Source of the DNA: Penicillium oxalicum
Lineage: Eukaryota > Ascomycota > Eurotiomycetes > Eurotiales > Aspergillaceae
Length of the DNA: 64,000 nt
NCBI RefSeq assembly: GCF_001723175.1
Contig: NC_064656.1
Location: 992,001 to 1,056,000 of the forward strand
Direction: 5' to 3'
Made by a program: the position numbers and the translations under genes. Positions 23,295 to 34,640 of this stretch are shown here, piece after piece. Each line of letters opens with the position of its first letter. The stretch's first letter is position 1. The notes beneath the pieces were generated by a model. It did no database searches. It was not told the origin of the DNA and saw only the letters and a program-made list of their open reading frames with translations.

Positions 23295-24374
23295 CTACTG
23301 GGTCTTCAGTGGCTTTCCTTCCCTCTTCCAGTCATTGATGTGTTCGAGAATGACCTTGGATGCGGACTCGGGAGTATCCTGTCGGCCAATGCACTCGACG
23401 AAATCATTGTCGGGATCTAGGAGGATAAGTCAACAAGTGTTGTATACGATGTCACAAAGGTCGATGGAAGCTTACCCATCAAATAGAAGTAGATGCTGTG
23501 GTCGACCAGATAATCCTCGCCGGCCTTCACATCCTTGGGGTGCTAAAGTACACGCGATACTGCCGGCAAACGTTCTTGACTTGCTCGTAGGTACCAGTCA
23601 AGCCAATAATGCCCGGGTGGAACTCCTTCAAGTATTCACGGAGAACCTCGGGGGTATCACGGGCTGGATCACAAGTGATGAACACCGGAAGGAAGATGTT
23701 CTCGCCCTTGGTGGCCTCCTTAACCTTTTCGATAATCTCGGCCATCTTGTCCAATTCATCGGGGCAGATATCCGGGCAATGCGTGAAGCCGAAGTAGACC
23801 TAATTTTTCAAAAAAAAGCCCCCTCATTAGTACACAAGTGACTCACACGGAGGGAACGAAGCTCTGCGCAGAACTTTAACAGAGGACTCAGCCTTACAAA
23901 GCTATATTTGCCCTTCAAATCCTCCTCGGTGAACTCCTTGCCATCCAAATCCTTCAGAACAAAGGGTCCGCCAACCTTGGGTCGACCAACACCTTTGCTC
24001 ATCTCGGCAATGCGCTTTCGCTCCAGACGGGCCTTCTCTACGCGGAAGTAGATGACCATGCCTGCACCAGTGAGAACAAACAACAGCGCAGCCTTCCACG
24101 AGAAGGGCCCGGTCGAGTTCCGCTGTCGCAGCTGACCCATCGTCTTGGCGCGGGCGCGGAACGCCGTCGTAGAGAATTCATGGCGTGCAGCAAATGTGCC
24201 TGGGAACTGCTGCGCGGACCGGGGTCGCTGCGACTGCGTGTAAGCGCGGCATTGCGGTCCGCTGGCGTTGCGGAGGGCCGGGAGCAGGCGTTTCGTAGGG
24301 GCTGCCTCGATGTTAGCGAAGCTGCGAGTGGCCCGGCCGAATATTCTGGAGGCCATCTGGAGTGAGGACGGCAT
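23295..24374 (-). CDS. SCO1: Mitochondrial copper chaperone SCO1, carries a 1-nt frameshift
   Basis: Three exons, 24374-23898, 23799-23476 and 23416-23295 (introns 98 and 59 bp). The N-terminus is a basic mitochondrial presequence followed by one membrane segment (WKAALLFVLTGAGMVIYF, about residues 92-109). The thioredoxin-like domain has FTHCPDICP with the copper-binding C-x3-C, and in the shifted frame VDHSIYFYLMD with the third ligand His. SCO1 delivers copper to the CuA site of cytochrome oxidase at the inner membrane. Exon lengths total 923 nt, one short of a whole frame. At 23537-23540 a run of four G (C on the coding strand) appears to lack one base: the frame reads ...YFSTP then stops, while KDVKAGEDY continues in the next frame. 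As written the product would lose the His ligand. Two possible starts (24374, 24356) are in frame. Confidence 0.85.
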
Positions 24375-24821
24375 TTGGGACCGAGTTTTGCGTTTGGAAC
24401 AGACGGGGAGAAATGCTACTGTCGGACGATGGATGGCACGGGAATCTCCAAATCTTACACATCGGGACTAGTTGTGAGTGCCTGAGGCCACCACTGGGTG
24501 TGGCCTGTCGTCGGATGATCAACTCATTCGCCGGCTCGACGTGGACATACACATAACAAAAGTCAAGGGTCAAGTCTGGAAAGATTGAGAATGGGTAAGA
24601 AGCGATAGGGTTTGAGATTCAGCTAGTGCTAGCAATCAAGAACAGTGACTCCAGACAACCAAGTGTCATGAGTGCAAAACTTGCAACTACATCAACATTA
24701 CATCAAAAACTCTAGGGGAGAAAAAAGGGCATTGGAGCGCAAGAAAACAGGTCCTGGCTCTTAAAATCCACCGCTGCCAGGTACATTGATCGACAAGATC
24801 GGACCCAACGGTACTTGAATC
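24375..24821. other. Intergenic, SCO1 promoter and 3' flank of next minus gene
   Basis: This 447-bp segment lies upstream of SCO1. Open frames are antisense or short and have no family resemblance. Nothing specific is seen. Confidence 0.5.
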
Positions 24822-25553
24822 TCACGTCGTGATCATGAGAATCTTGTTCTCATATTCTTTGGGTTTCTTCATGATGAGATTCTCCGCAACCCACCTCCCA
24901 GAGTCCTCCCTCGAGATGAAGTATCCAATCGCACACGACTCGCGGCCAGTCTGCGGATCTTCGATGCCAACTCTGACGGCCTTCTCCGTTTCCCCGTTCG
25001 TGAGAAGACTGCCTCGAACGATCGTGAAGGCCTCTCCACTCTCCATGATGCACTGCTCCGTGATCTCCTTGTCTGTGTGAGCCTCCTTTAGAAGCCAACC
25101 GTAGATCGGAAACAAGGCCAGAGGATAGTCGCGTCCGTATCGCGAAATCCCTGTAGTACTGAAGAGCACAATGTAGGGTTTCCCCACTGCGCCCTGATTT
25201 CGAAGTTGAGAGATTGCCTCTGTTAGAGTGGCGGCACCTTTGCGACAGCACTTTGGATCTTCCAGTCTCAAGGTCGGCATGACTGGTCGACTACCGAGAG
25301 TAGTGATGATCATGTCAACGAGATTGCCATCGTCGGTGCGAATGCAGTCGGAAACGGCTTGAATGTCATGGGCATTGCCTTGGATAATTCTGAGATTCGG
25401 GGTCGAATCTGCAGGAAAGATGGTTTCGAGCTTGGATGGTGTTCTGCAGAGCGCAGTGCATTGTATGCCCGCGGCCAAACTGTGCTGGAGAGCAGCTAAG
25501 CCCACTCCGTTGCTAGCCCCGAAGAAGGCGATGGTTTTAGGGGCAGAATCCAT
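24822..25553 (-). CDS. NAD(P)-binding Rossmann-fold protein (NmrA/atypical SDR-like)
   Basis: Single exon, 243 residues. The N-terminus has the dinucleotide-binding G-x2-x-x-G-x2-G pattern in FFGASNGVGLAAL, then a basic position after beta-2 (CRTPSKLE) suggesting NADP(H). Further along are IIQGNAHD, DMIITTLGS, IVLFSTTGISRYGRDYPL and FTIVRGSLLTNGE, in the order of NAD(P)-binding_10/NmrA proteins. A classical SDR YxxxK is not obvious, so it may be a reductase or a redox-sensing protein without catalysis. The start MDSAPKT is the first in-frame ATG. It stands about 700 bp from the divergent C6 regulator gene and may share its control; the substrate is unknown. Confidence 0.8.
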   Translation of the reverse strand: MDSAPKTIAFFGASNGVGLAALQHSLAAGIQCTALCRTPSKLETIFPADSTPNLRIIQGNAHDIQAVSDCIRTDDGNLVDMIITTLGSRPVMPTLRLEDPKCCRKGAATLTEAISQLRNQGAVGKPYIVLFSTTGISRYGRDYPLALFPIYGWLLKEAHTDKEITEQCIMESGEAFTIVRGSLLTNGETEKAVRVGIEDPQTGRESCAIGYFISREDSGRWVAENLIMKKPKEYENKILMITT

Positions 25554-26248
25554 GACTGAAATTAGTCAGGATTCTCGATGGGGCAGGCGCAGATAAGGGT
25601 GTTCGAGCTGATGAAGAATGAGTGTTGATTTTTCCGGAAGATGCCAACGGTTGTGATGGCATCCTGGAGGGTTTTTATTACCATCGTGACTGTCATCAGA
25701 ACCCGTGGACCTGAGCCGAGAGTTGAGCGACTCTACCACAGCGCCCGTTGACTTGATGGAAGAAAAGGGCGGACCTCGCGCGTTTTTCGGCCTTTTCAGG
25801 TCAGCTTGCGTTCCACTGTATTGCGACGTACCTTTATTGTGGCGCGAAAGACCGATGCATGTCGGAAGGTCTTGCGACCGATCCGAAGTCGACTACAGTC
25901 TCCAAATACCTCTTGACATTTCAATGTCTTGAATCTTCAAACTATTAGGCTGAAGTATTTTAACGAATGGGCACCGTCTCTTGTCATGAATCAAAAGGAT
26001 GACGAGGATTAATATTAAGTTTAGTTAGCTGGTGGTTGCGACTAGGCCCAAAGGAGCAAGCTGCCTGGTGTGTGGTGTGTCGAGGACTCGTATCTTACTC
26101 TTTTTCGGGTAGCACTTGGGCAACAGCTTCGTCGGTATGTGAGACTCGCTCATGTGGAGAACTCCGTGACTAACAGGAGGTGTATCAAGAAATCAGAGAA
26201 AACAGAAATCCAAAGGAAATAAAAAGACAGTGCGCTACAACGGGCTCC
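25554..26248. other. Divergent promoter, NAD(P)-binding gene (-) / C6 regulator (+)
   Basis: A 695-bp region between two outward-facing genes. A tRNA-like stretch (about 25700-25765, minus) was examined and does not fold properly. The middle (25930-26040) is AT-rich. No gene is seen. Confidence 0.5.
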
Positions 26249-28767
26249 ATGGCAAGCGCAGGGATCGCGGACGCCTCGTTTCAAAATGCCGAAAAAAGCG
26301 CGAGCTCGTGTACATCGTCGGCAGCTGTGCAGGCAAACGAACGCTCCAACAAACCGCGCAGCTGCACCATCTGCCGGAGTCGTAAAGTGCGCTGCGACAA
26401 GCAATCTCCTTGCTCAAATTGCCGTCGTGCAAACATCGCTTGTACCTTGCCCTCAAGGGATCGACCGCCGCGATGGGCTCGCCGGCTTGCACAATCAGCC
26501 CCGGCAGATGTGATGGACCGAATTCAATCTTTGGAAGCACTTGTCAAAGATCTCAGAGGTCAGCTAGAAGAGGCCAACGCAAGAGTAAATGGCTGTCCGG
26601 GCGCTTCTTCCTCGGTTCATTCGTCGGAGCATTCAACGGGTGAGCAAATGGGTTCGTCGTCGGCTCGTTCTGACCATGCACCGTCGCCCGTTGGGCGGCT
26701 TGTGCTTCGGGACTCAAACCAAAGTCGATATATAGGAAACAGCTTCTGGTCAAGAATCACCGATGAGGTGAGTAAGACCTTTGTCCCTGATGAAGACGGT
26801 CTCAATAACTTGTGTCCTAGTTGAATGACTTGAGAGCTGTCACGGAAGGAACAACCAGATGTGGTGAGCGCGAGTCCTCAGATGAGGAGGGTCCTGGGCT
26901 CTCAGGATGGCCATCATCGACGAGAGAGACTGAAGAGCGCTCGCCGCAGGATCGAAACGCGTTTGTCTTACGCCACAACCTCATGCCATGCACTACCAAC
27001 CTTGGCTGTTTCCGTCCTCTTCCTTCGCAAATACCTTTCTTGATCAATGTATTCTCCGAGAATATCAACTTCATCATGCAGGCTGTGCATGAGCCGAGTG
27101 TGGCCAAAATGATTCGGGACTTACGCGGCGACTTGACTACTCTGACGCCAGCCACCGAGGCGCTCATGTTTTCTATCTACTATGGCGCCGTGGCTTCAAT
27201 GGAGGAGGAGGATGTGCTGACGAATTTTCAACTCCCAAAAGCGGAGTTAAGTCGTCAGTACCGTCTGGGCCTTGAAACAGCTCTTGCAAAGGCCGATTTT
27301 CTTAGTGCCCCTAATCTCCTCCTGGTGCAAGCACTGGTCAATTTTTTAGCTCTTGTCCGCCGCCACGACAGTCCGCAATTCGTATGGATGATGGTTGGCC
27401 TTGCTATCAGGATGGCCATCTCGCTTGGCCTTCACCGGGATGGAACGCATTTCCCTGGTCTGTGTCCATTCGAGATTGAAATGCGCCGACGGGTGTGGTG
27501 GGGCTTGTGCATGCTCGACGTGAGAGCATCTGAGGACCAAGGCACAGAATTCACTATAGCACTGGATAGCTTTGATACTCAGATACCGGCCAATATCAAC
27601 AACCAGGACATCCAGCCAGACTCGACAGAGATGCCACCGACACACGATGGATTGACCGACATGTCCTTAGCCCGGGTATTCTTCAAAATGACCGAATGGT
27701 CGAAACGAATGGTGGCCAACGGGCCAAGGTCCCCCAGTCTGGAAGAAAAGGAACGCATGCTGCAGAAAATGTACCGAGAGATGGACGAAGGGATCTTGCG
27801 CCATTCAGCGGAGAACAGCATATCGTACTGGACCGTCATCACGGTCGGCCGGCTGATGATTGCCAAGATGACCCTGTTCATCTACTTGCCTTCGCTCTTT
27901 TCTTCTTCCCGGGACGATTTATCGGTGCAAGTTCGGACGAAGCTCCTGATTGCCGCCGTGGAGGTTGCAGAGTACAATCACGCCCTCAACGCCGAGCGAG
28001 CGTGCCGACAGTGGCGCTGGATCTTCCAAACTTACACACATTGGCATGCCATTGTTTATATCTTGATTGAAATTTCTCGCCGCCCCTGGTGTCCTCTTGT
28101 CGAGCGCGCCTGGACTGCTCTTCACAGCATCTGGCTGATTCCATCCCAGTCGAACATGCGCAAGAATATGCGAGTCTGGTTCCCTCTACGCAAGCTGATG
28201 CAGCATGCACACTTGCATCGCGCAGCAGAAATTGAACGATTAAAGAGCGACCCTTTGGCTGTCGAGAGCCTGCAACGAGAATACGCAGATACTCCGATCC
28301 CATCCAGTGATCCCGTCTTCTCTTCTACGAGTCCACCGGCAGATACCCCTCTCCAGTGTTGGAAGCAAATGCTCCACCCATCGAGTGTGGGCGCTGGATT
28401 AATCTCCGAGTCTGCAGCCGACACAGAAGCCCCGGCCATATTCACAGAAGAGCCGTTCAAAACATCGCAAGTAGACACTACAATGGCAGGTGATACTCGC
28501 CATTGGCAAGAGAATCGGCCTCGTGCGCCGGATTCGGCAGCATTTTCAACCATGAATTGTGCTCAGCTCTTTGATCCGGGTAATTTTCCATTTGAATCGA
28601 TTATTCCAGACCATTCGAGTGTGCTGGAGCACTTGGACATGGGTGCATTTGGCGGAGATTGCGATCTTGAGACAGGCATCGACTGGTACTCGTGGGTGCA
28701 GTCGGCGCAGGGAATGGAGTGGGACTCGTACTCCAAGGCGACTGACCAAGAACCTCGATCTGTTTGA
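26249..28767 (+). CDS. Zn2Cys6 transcription factor with Fungal_trans domain
   Basis: Two exons, 26249-26767 and 26821-28767 (53-bp intron, GTGAGT...CTAG), 821 residues. The Zn2Cys6 cluster is CTICRSRKVRC...CSNCRR...C at about residues 39-65 (C-x2-C-x6-C-x6-C-x2-C-x6-C), followed by a linker and a coiled coil (VMDRIQSLEALVKDLRGQLEEA) for dimerisation. The middle part is the fungal-specific Fungal_trans domain: LFINVF-like start, GLAIRMAISLGLHRDG and EMRRRVWWGLCMLD. The C-terminus is acidic and aromatic, consistent with activation. The ATG at 26249 is chosen because it leads to a normal-length N-terminus; the frame is open upstream. It neighbours the NAD(P)-binding gene and pirin, and could be a pathway regulator, but the target is unknown. 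Confidence 0.9.
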
Positions 28768-29322
28768 GAAGTTTCATCCCGATCCAAGCCATCTCAGAGG
28801 CCACGATACTATGAGGTATTTGAATGTTCTCGTCCATTTCTCATCACATTATTCTTTCGAACCATTGAACCATGATCGCCTGAGGCGTTTTACTTGTTTG
28901 ACGTGAATCGAATCACCTGTCCCGTCATCGTCATGTCGAAAGTGGACTCGTGGGTCAGAGTAGAGCTGATACGAGGCGCTAAACCTCTTTCAGACTAGCG
29001 CTATTACAAAAGGCTTACAATTGATTACATTTACCAGATCTACAGTATTAGTACAGTATGGTATTTGAGGATGAGTGCGGCGCATGATGACTGGCGATCC
29101 CTAATGCTTCCATAATCGATCATCGACCAGTCGAGGCTTCTACAGTCATCTAGAGACTGGACCTGCCACCCTTTAAATACCTTTGATTTCACACATCATT
29201 GCTAGAATATCTCAAGTTTTTTTTTCTCTATTATCTTCATTTCCAACAAGAAGACACAATTGGCAGGAGTGTGTGTGTGTGTGCTATTCCAAGAACAAAC
29301 ATCCCCTAGCCGAACAGACACC
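28768..29322. other. Intergenic, pirin promoter
   Basis: A 555-bp gap. CCTTTAAATACC near 29171 is TATA-like. A (GT)7 repeat lies at 29269-29282, about 40 nt before the pirin start, and probably belongs to its 5' UTR. Nothing else is supported. Confidence 0.5.
29269..29282. repeat. (GT)7 microsatellite in pirin 5' leader
   Basis: Seven GT units lie just upstream of the pirin start codon. They are probably length-variable between strains. Confidence 0.85.
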
Positions 29323-30290
29323 ATGTCCGCTCCTCTTTCACATGCCAAGATTGTCCTCCGCCGCTCCAGCGAGCGCGGATATGCAGAGCACGGCGGCTGG
29401 CTCAAGACATTCCACACCTTCAGCTTCGCCAACTACTACGACCACCGATTCCAAAACTTCGGCAGCCTGCGTGTCTTGAACGAGGATCGAGTGGCTGCTC
29501 GGAATGGCTTCGGCACACATCCGCACCGCGATGCGGAAATCTTCAGTTACATTCTGAGCGGCGAGTTGACCCACCGCGACAGTATGATCAAGAAGGGCGC
29601 CGAAGGGTCGCAGGGGAAACAATTCTACCGGATGAAGCGTGGAGATGTGCAATTCACGACCGGAGGAACTGGTGAGTAGGCTGTGATTCTTATTTTCTCG
29701 CCTTTTTTTTTATACATATATACATAAAATCCATCAGGCTGACTGTTTTTCTCCCCCTTCGTTTCAAATCAAAAGGTATTGCTCACTCTGAACAAAATGA
29801 GTCGACCAAGCCGGTCCACTTCTTGCAAATTTGGGCTCTTCCCTGGAAATACGGGCTCAAGCCACAATATCACACCATGACGTTTAGCGAGGAGGCGAAG
29901 CGCAAGGCGTTTGTGCCTATTCTTTCACCTCTGGCGGCTGGTCCGGAGGCCAAGCCGGCAGATGAAGATGCGGCGATTCCCAAGATCGCCGGAACGATTC
30001 CGATTCATGCTGATTTTGTCATGGGGGCGGGCATCATTGCGCCCGAGTCGTCATTTACGTGGACGGTTGGCGCTGGCGATGCGGTGAGCTCCAGGAAGAA
30101 GCGCAATGTGTATATTCACCTGCCCATGACAAATCAGGGGAAGATGATCATCAAGCTGAATGGGAGCGATGATGCGATTCTACACGAGGGAGATGGTGCT
30201 TTCATCACCCAGGTGAATGCGGGGGATGCCCTGCGCGTGGAGAGCGTGGGTGAAGTCGAGGCTGAGGTGATTGTGTTGGACAGCGACTGA
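29323..30290 (+). CDS. Pirin family protein (double cupin)
   Basis: Two exons, 29323-29671 and 29776-30290 (104-bp intron), 287 residues. The N-terminal cupin has the pirin signature GFGTHPHRDAEIFSYILSGE with the metal-binding His/His/Glu set and a further His in ELTHRDSM. After the junction GGTG|IAHSEQNES comes LQIWALPWKYGLKPQY. The C-terminal cupin (GAGIIAPESSFTWTVGAGD ... VIVLDSD) is present. Pirins are iron-binding cupins, nuclear in animals and able to act as quercetin dioxygenases in bacteria; fungal roles are not well defined. No signal peptide. Upstream of the ATG the frame is open through the GT repeat but lacks another ATG. It stands between the C6 regulator and the monooxygenase, which suggests an oxidative or flavonoid-degrading context, as inference only. 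Confidence 0.9.
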
Positions 30291-31387
30291 AGAAAGCCCG
30301 GCACGAGTTTGATGGGAAACTTGGAAGTCTCCTGTTTGTGGGACTTGATAATGACGAAGTGATGTACTGTACTTGAGAAATTGGAAGAGTAGAGATTTTT
30401 TATTTTGACCAGCTTTCATCGTAGCTCGAGATACACAGTTAGAATTGGAGTCGTGTAATCGCAGTCTGGAAAAAGGCTCCTCACATTTCATACTTCCATC
30501 GGACTTGGCCAGTTGATCCGAGGTCTCGCCCAGTTCCACGTCCTCTGCACTTGTCAAATAAGTAACAACATTCTGTTCCGACCATGACTTGTCCACAATA
30601 ACACCATCTTGAACGAGAATCCAGGTGGAAAGTACCATGTCCACCACAGCTCCATGAGTATGTCCTCCATACTTGATACTTACCAATCTCCGTCTCCCCC
30701 TCCACGTTCCTGGAGACGACCCACTATGAGAAATCCAACGACCAAAAGTGCCACCAATCCTGGTTCTACCGACGGGTTGATCTTAGCCGCTCGGCAAGAA
30801 TCTCAGGAACAGCCGAACTCAGTATGAGATTGAGTTTTTTTTTACTTTTTTTTTCGCCCTTTGTTTTGGGGGAGGACATTTGAGTCTTGAATGTTTCGCA
30901 GCTTCTCCTGATCAAGGACGAGCGAGCAAAAAGGAGTCAGACACGAAGATTATACGTGTATTCTCAAAAATCAAAAAAAACTTTCCCCCACATTTCTGGA
31001 AAGTTTGATTTGGGGGACCACGGCCACCAAACTTGTCCAAGTGCGATCGCACTGCAATCGCTCATCTCACAGGTCGTCGAGAGTTGTCGCGGGAGTCTTT
31101 CATCTCCATTTGGGGCTCGGTTCTCCCGCATTTACCACTCTTGCGAAGATTTCACCTCCGATTGCGTGATATCGCCGAAATATTTTCGTACTTTTTTTCC
31201 TCCGTCAATTCGAACATCAAGTGCACAAGCTGAACTAGGGAGTGTCAAGGACATCTTTCACGCTCGTCGGTTTGGAGAGATTATCTGTCTAACCTTTCCA
31301 ATTTCAAGTGGAGCTCGTTCAAGGCTCTCACGTATCGACAATTCTATAACCTAAGCTATCGAAATCACAAAATAGACAGCCCACGCG
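30291..31387. other. Intergenic between pirin and monooxygenase
   Basis: A 1.1-kb gap. Frames on either strand (for example 30887-31354) are compositionally random. T-runs occur at about 30835-30852. No gene is seen; most of it is presumably promoter for the monooxygenase. Confidence 0.5.
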
Positions 31388-33070
31388 ATGCACTCGATCA
31401 AAAGCGTGGCTGTCATCGGCGCTGGACCCGCTGGGGCAATCGCAGTAGATGCATTGATGCAAGAAGGAGTCTTTGACACGGTTCGCGTTTTCGAGCGACA
31501 AGAGAAAGCCGGAGGTTGCTGGTATGTCAATCGGAACGATCAACCTATGACCTCTTTTTTTCTTTGCTTTTCCTTGCACGATATCAAACTCTGATTCTAA
31601 GCAAATGATTCTCAGGGTCTCACGGGATGATCCTCCTCCGACAGAGTTTGATCTGGATGCATTGGCTGCACGTACAGCCGATGCACCGCTCCCGATCCCT
31701 GATCGTCTGCCTTGCTGGGCTCCCATCACCGCACAGGATCGGTTCACGGACTCGCCCGTGTACCCGGGACTAGAGACAAACGTGGATGTGAGTGCCATGT
31801 GCTACTCGCAAGAGCCGATCCCCACGGTCCGGTCCCAGTGGTCCATCGAGCGACATGGAGACGATACGCCGTTTCGGCATCACTCGGTGATCAGGCAGTA
31901 CGTTGAAGATCTCTTTACTGCCAAGGGATATGAGAGACTGATTGAATACAACACCACCGTGGAACGTGCGGTCAAGAGTCCGACTGATCAAAAGTGGATT
32001 CTGACTCTACGACGCACGGGGATGCGTGAGGGAGGAACGTGCGCGGATTTCTGGTGGTCGGAGGCCTTTGATGCGCTGGTTGTGGCTTCGGGACATTATG
32101 CGGTTCCTTATATTCCTGCCATTCCTGGTCTGGTGGAATTTGCAAAGAATCACCCGGGCAGTGTCGAACATACAAAACACTTTCGTGGACCAGAAAAGTA
32201 TCGAAATCAGGTATGTCTTCTTTTTCTTCTTTTTCTTCTTTCCTCTAATGATTGATCAAACGTCCCCAGAAAGTCATCACGGTGGGAGCCTCAGTGTCGG
32301 CCGCAGACACGGCTGTCAATCTCCTCGACAGCGCTCAAGATCCCATTCATGCCGTCGTGCGCGGTCGATACAACGCATACTTTGGCGACGACGCCTTCAA
32401 ACACCCCAAGATTCGCCGTCGAGCCCCCATCTCCCACATCGAAAGCGACTCCCGGACCGTCCACTTTGAAGACGGCACCTGGGAATCCGACGTCGATCGC
32501 ATCATCTTCGGGACCGGCTTTACGTGGACGATCCCCTTCCTACCTCAGGTCGAGGCTCGGAACAATCGCATCCCGAATCTCTATCAGCATGTCTTTTATC
32601 GACTGGATCCAACTCTGGTTTTTGTGGGAGCTGTGAGTGTCGTCTTGACCTCGTTTTCTGTCTTCATCATTCCCCCCGGTTCCAAGAAGCGCCTTGGAGA
32701 TGGTTGCTAAATGAGATTTTCCTCACAGGTCGGTGCTGGTCTCACCTTCAAAGTCTTTGAATGGCAGGCTGTCGCTGGAGCACGAGTCCTGGCGGGTCGT
32801 GCCAGCCTTCCCAGTCTCGAAGCGCAGGAAAGATGGGAACGGGATCGTGTGGCCCTGAAGGGAGACGGGCCCGGGTTCACAGTGATCAATCCCGACTTTG
32901 AGTCTTATTTTGAGGGTCTACGAGAACTTGCGGGAGAACCGAGCCAAGGTGTACCCGGTCGAGTTCTGCCCCCGTTTGACCAGACGTGGGTTGAGGATTT
33001 CAATGCAGGGCATGAGCGTCGAAAGCAAATGTGGAGGAGGTCAAATGCCGCGGCGGGCGCAAAGTTGTGA
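31388..33070 (+). CDS. Flavin-containing monooxygenase (FMO-like)
   Basis: Four exons, 31388-31521, 31616-32210, 32270-32632 and 32729-33070 (introns 94, 59 and 96 bp), 477 residues. The FAD site is VAVIGAGPAGAIAVDAL at residues 7-23 (GxGxxA/G). KHFRGPEKYRNQ precedes the NADP site ITVGASVSAADTAVNL (about residue 246). An FATGF-like strand is RIIFGTGFTWTIP. This is the class B flavoprotein monooxygenase plan of FMO/N-hydroxylating enzymes, which insert one oxygen into nitrogen- or sulfur-containing or other soft nucleophilic substrates using NADPH. No membrane segment or signal is visible. All splice junctions keep the frame (GGCW|VSRDD, RNQ|KVITVG, FVGA|VGAGLTF). The substrate is unknown; proximity to pirin and two C6 regulators suggests a catabolic role. 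Confidence 0.9.
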
Positions 33071-33345
33071 ATTGAACATGTACAGAGCAATTCTTTGGGA
33101 GGATTGATACCTACATGGTAGACAAGCACTGCGTTTGAGTGATTTCGGTGCTGCCTGCTGGAATTGAGAGGACGCGGGCGACGCGATGGCGTGACATTGA
33201 GGAGTAAGAAATGTTACTGATCTCTCCCAAAAGGCAGAGTGCGCAAAGGTCATGTGTCTGTCACCAATCACAAACATGGACAGTTTCCTCGGACAATCTA
33301 TAATGCCGCAAGGACGGCCATCCAAAGTCCTACTTGATTCATGCG

Positions 33346-34640
33346 TCAGTGAGAGAAGAAAACAAAAGAAAATTTCGAATCTATGCCCATGGGCCAGACG
33401 TGGACGTTCATACCTAGTATGAAAGTCATGTACATGTCCGGCAGACGGAACATCATCGCAGCGCCGCTTTGCACCACAATGCCCTCCAACACGACGGGCC
33501 AGCCCTGGTCATACTTGAGGTAATTGTATCCTAGTTGCGCTTGCTGCATCAATCAAGACAGTTAGTATGGATTCTTCGGGGGTTGCAGGTCGAATCCCCC
33601 GCCAGACCCAGTCCGGCACTCACATCATCCTGAAACCCTATAGACGTGTTCAAGTAGTGGTAGTAGAGAAGACCCGGAGTTGACGAATTTCCCGGCAGAA
33701 TCCCCAGTCCTCCAGGGGCATATACCAAGCCATGATTCGAGGCATACACCACCGTTCCACCTCCATCCAGCAACCGAGTTCCCGTCCGGTCGACAAACGG
33801 GCCTCGCACATTCCGCGACCGGCCCACCCGGATACTATACTCCTGATCTCGATGGGGAAACCCACGTTTCTCAAAATTACAACAGGTCCCATGGCTAAAC
33901 CAGAGATAGTAATACCCCTCATGGTAACTCATCCACGAGCCTTCCTCCGGTCGAACTGTCTCATCCGGCACAAATGTAAGCTGTGTGGCATTCGGCTTGG
34001 CCGGACTCTCAATCGATAACCAATCGTCCGTGAGCGCCACCTGCCAGATATCATGCCAGAAACTGCCATAATTCAAATAAGCTGTGCCAGTCTCGTCGTC
34101 CCGGATGAAAGAAGCATCAATGGCATTGGTCACTGTGAACGGCCACACTTCCGATCCGGGCCCATCGCCCGTTCGAATCAATGCCCCGTGGTCCGTCCAG
34201 GGCGAGCCATCGAGCGCGGTGCTCGTGGCCACGCCGATGGCACTCTTCCGCGAGCCAGACGTGCTGAGTGTGTAGTAGCAGTAGAAAGTCCCATTGCGCT
34301 CCACCGTCGTTGGGGCCCACGGTCGTGATCGATTACCTTGGTGGATGATGCTGTCGCCCCCGAGGACGGTGCCGATGGGTGTCCAGGGCCCGCTCATGCT
34401 GGCAGCTTTGAAGAACGGGATATGCACGCCGCCTTTGAAGAGATAATAGTGATTATCCCAGAGGACCACGTTGGGATCATGGACCTGCAAATGGCCCTCG
34501 TTGGGGAGGGGGATCGTGATCGTGGTCTCGTAGACTTGGGGAAGACTGGGTCTTCCGGATGGTGTGGACCGTTGGCAATTGACCAACGGCGCCAGTAAGG
34601 CTCCCACCAGGATGAAGCAGTAGAAACGCATGGCGATCAT
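33346..34640 (-). CDS. Secreted GH43 glycosidase, arabinan endo-1,5-alpha-L-arabinosidase-like
   Basis: Two exons, 34640-33624 and 33543-33346 (80-bp intron), 404 residues; a second in-frame ATG at 34631 gives 401. MRFYCFILVGALLAPLVNC is a clear signal peptide. GH43 five-bladed propeller motifs: LQVHDPNVV with the general base Asp, TNAIDASFI with the pKa-modulating Asp, and PEEGSWMSYHEGYYYLWFS with the acid Glu before Gly. The sequences YLFKGG, RPWAPTT and FGNYGS-like YLNYGSFWHDIW also fit arabinanases. The exon 2 join (SIGFQDD|QAQLGYNYL...GWPVV) restores the usual GWPVV end, but about 45 residues follow that are unlike the family, so an extra intron or a later start of the 3' UTR is possible. 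The enzyme should act on pectin side-chain arabinan outside the cell. Confidence 0.9.

Noticed and set aside
25700..25765. tRNA-like sequence on the minus strand (GGTAGAGTCGC... and GGGTTC)
   Set aside because: The D-arm and T-loop words look right, but the anticodon and T stems do not pair and the acceptor stem does not close.
30180..30686. 168-codon minus-strand ORF overlapping the pirin 3' end
   Set aside because: It is antisense to the well-supported pirin exon and shows no family features.
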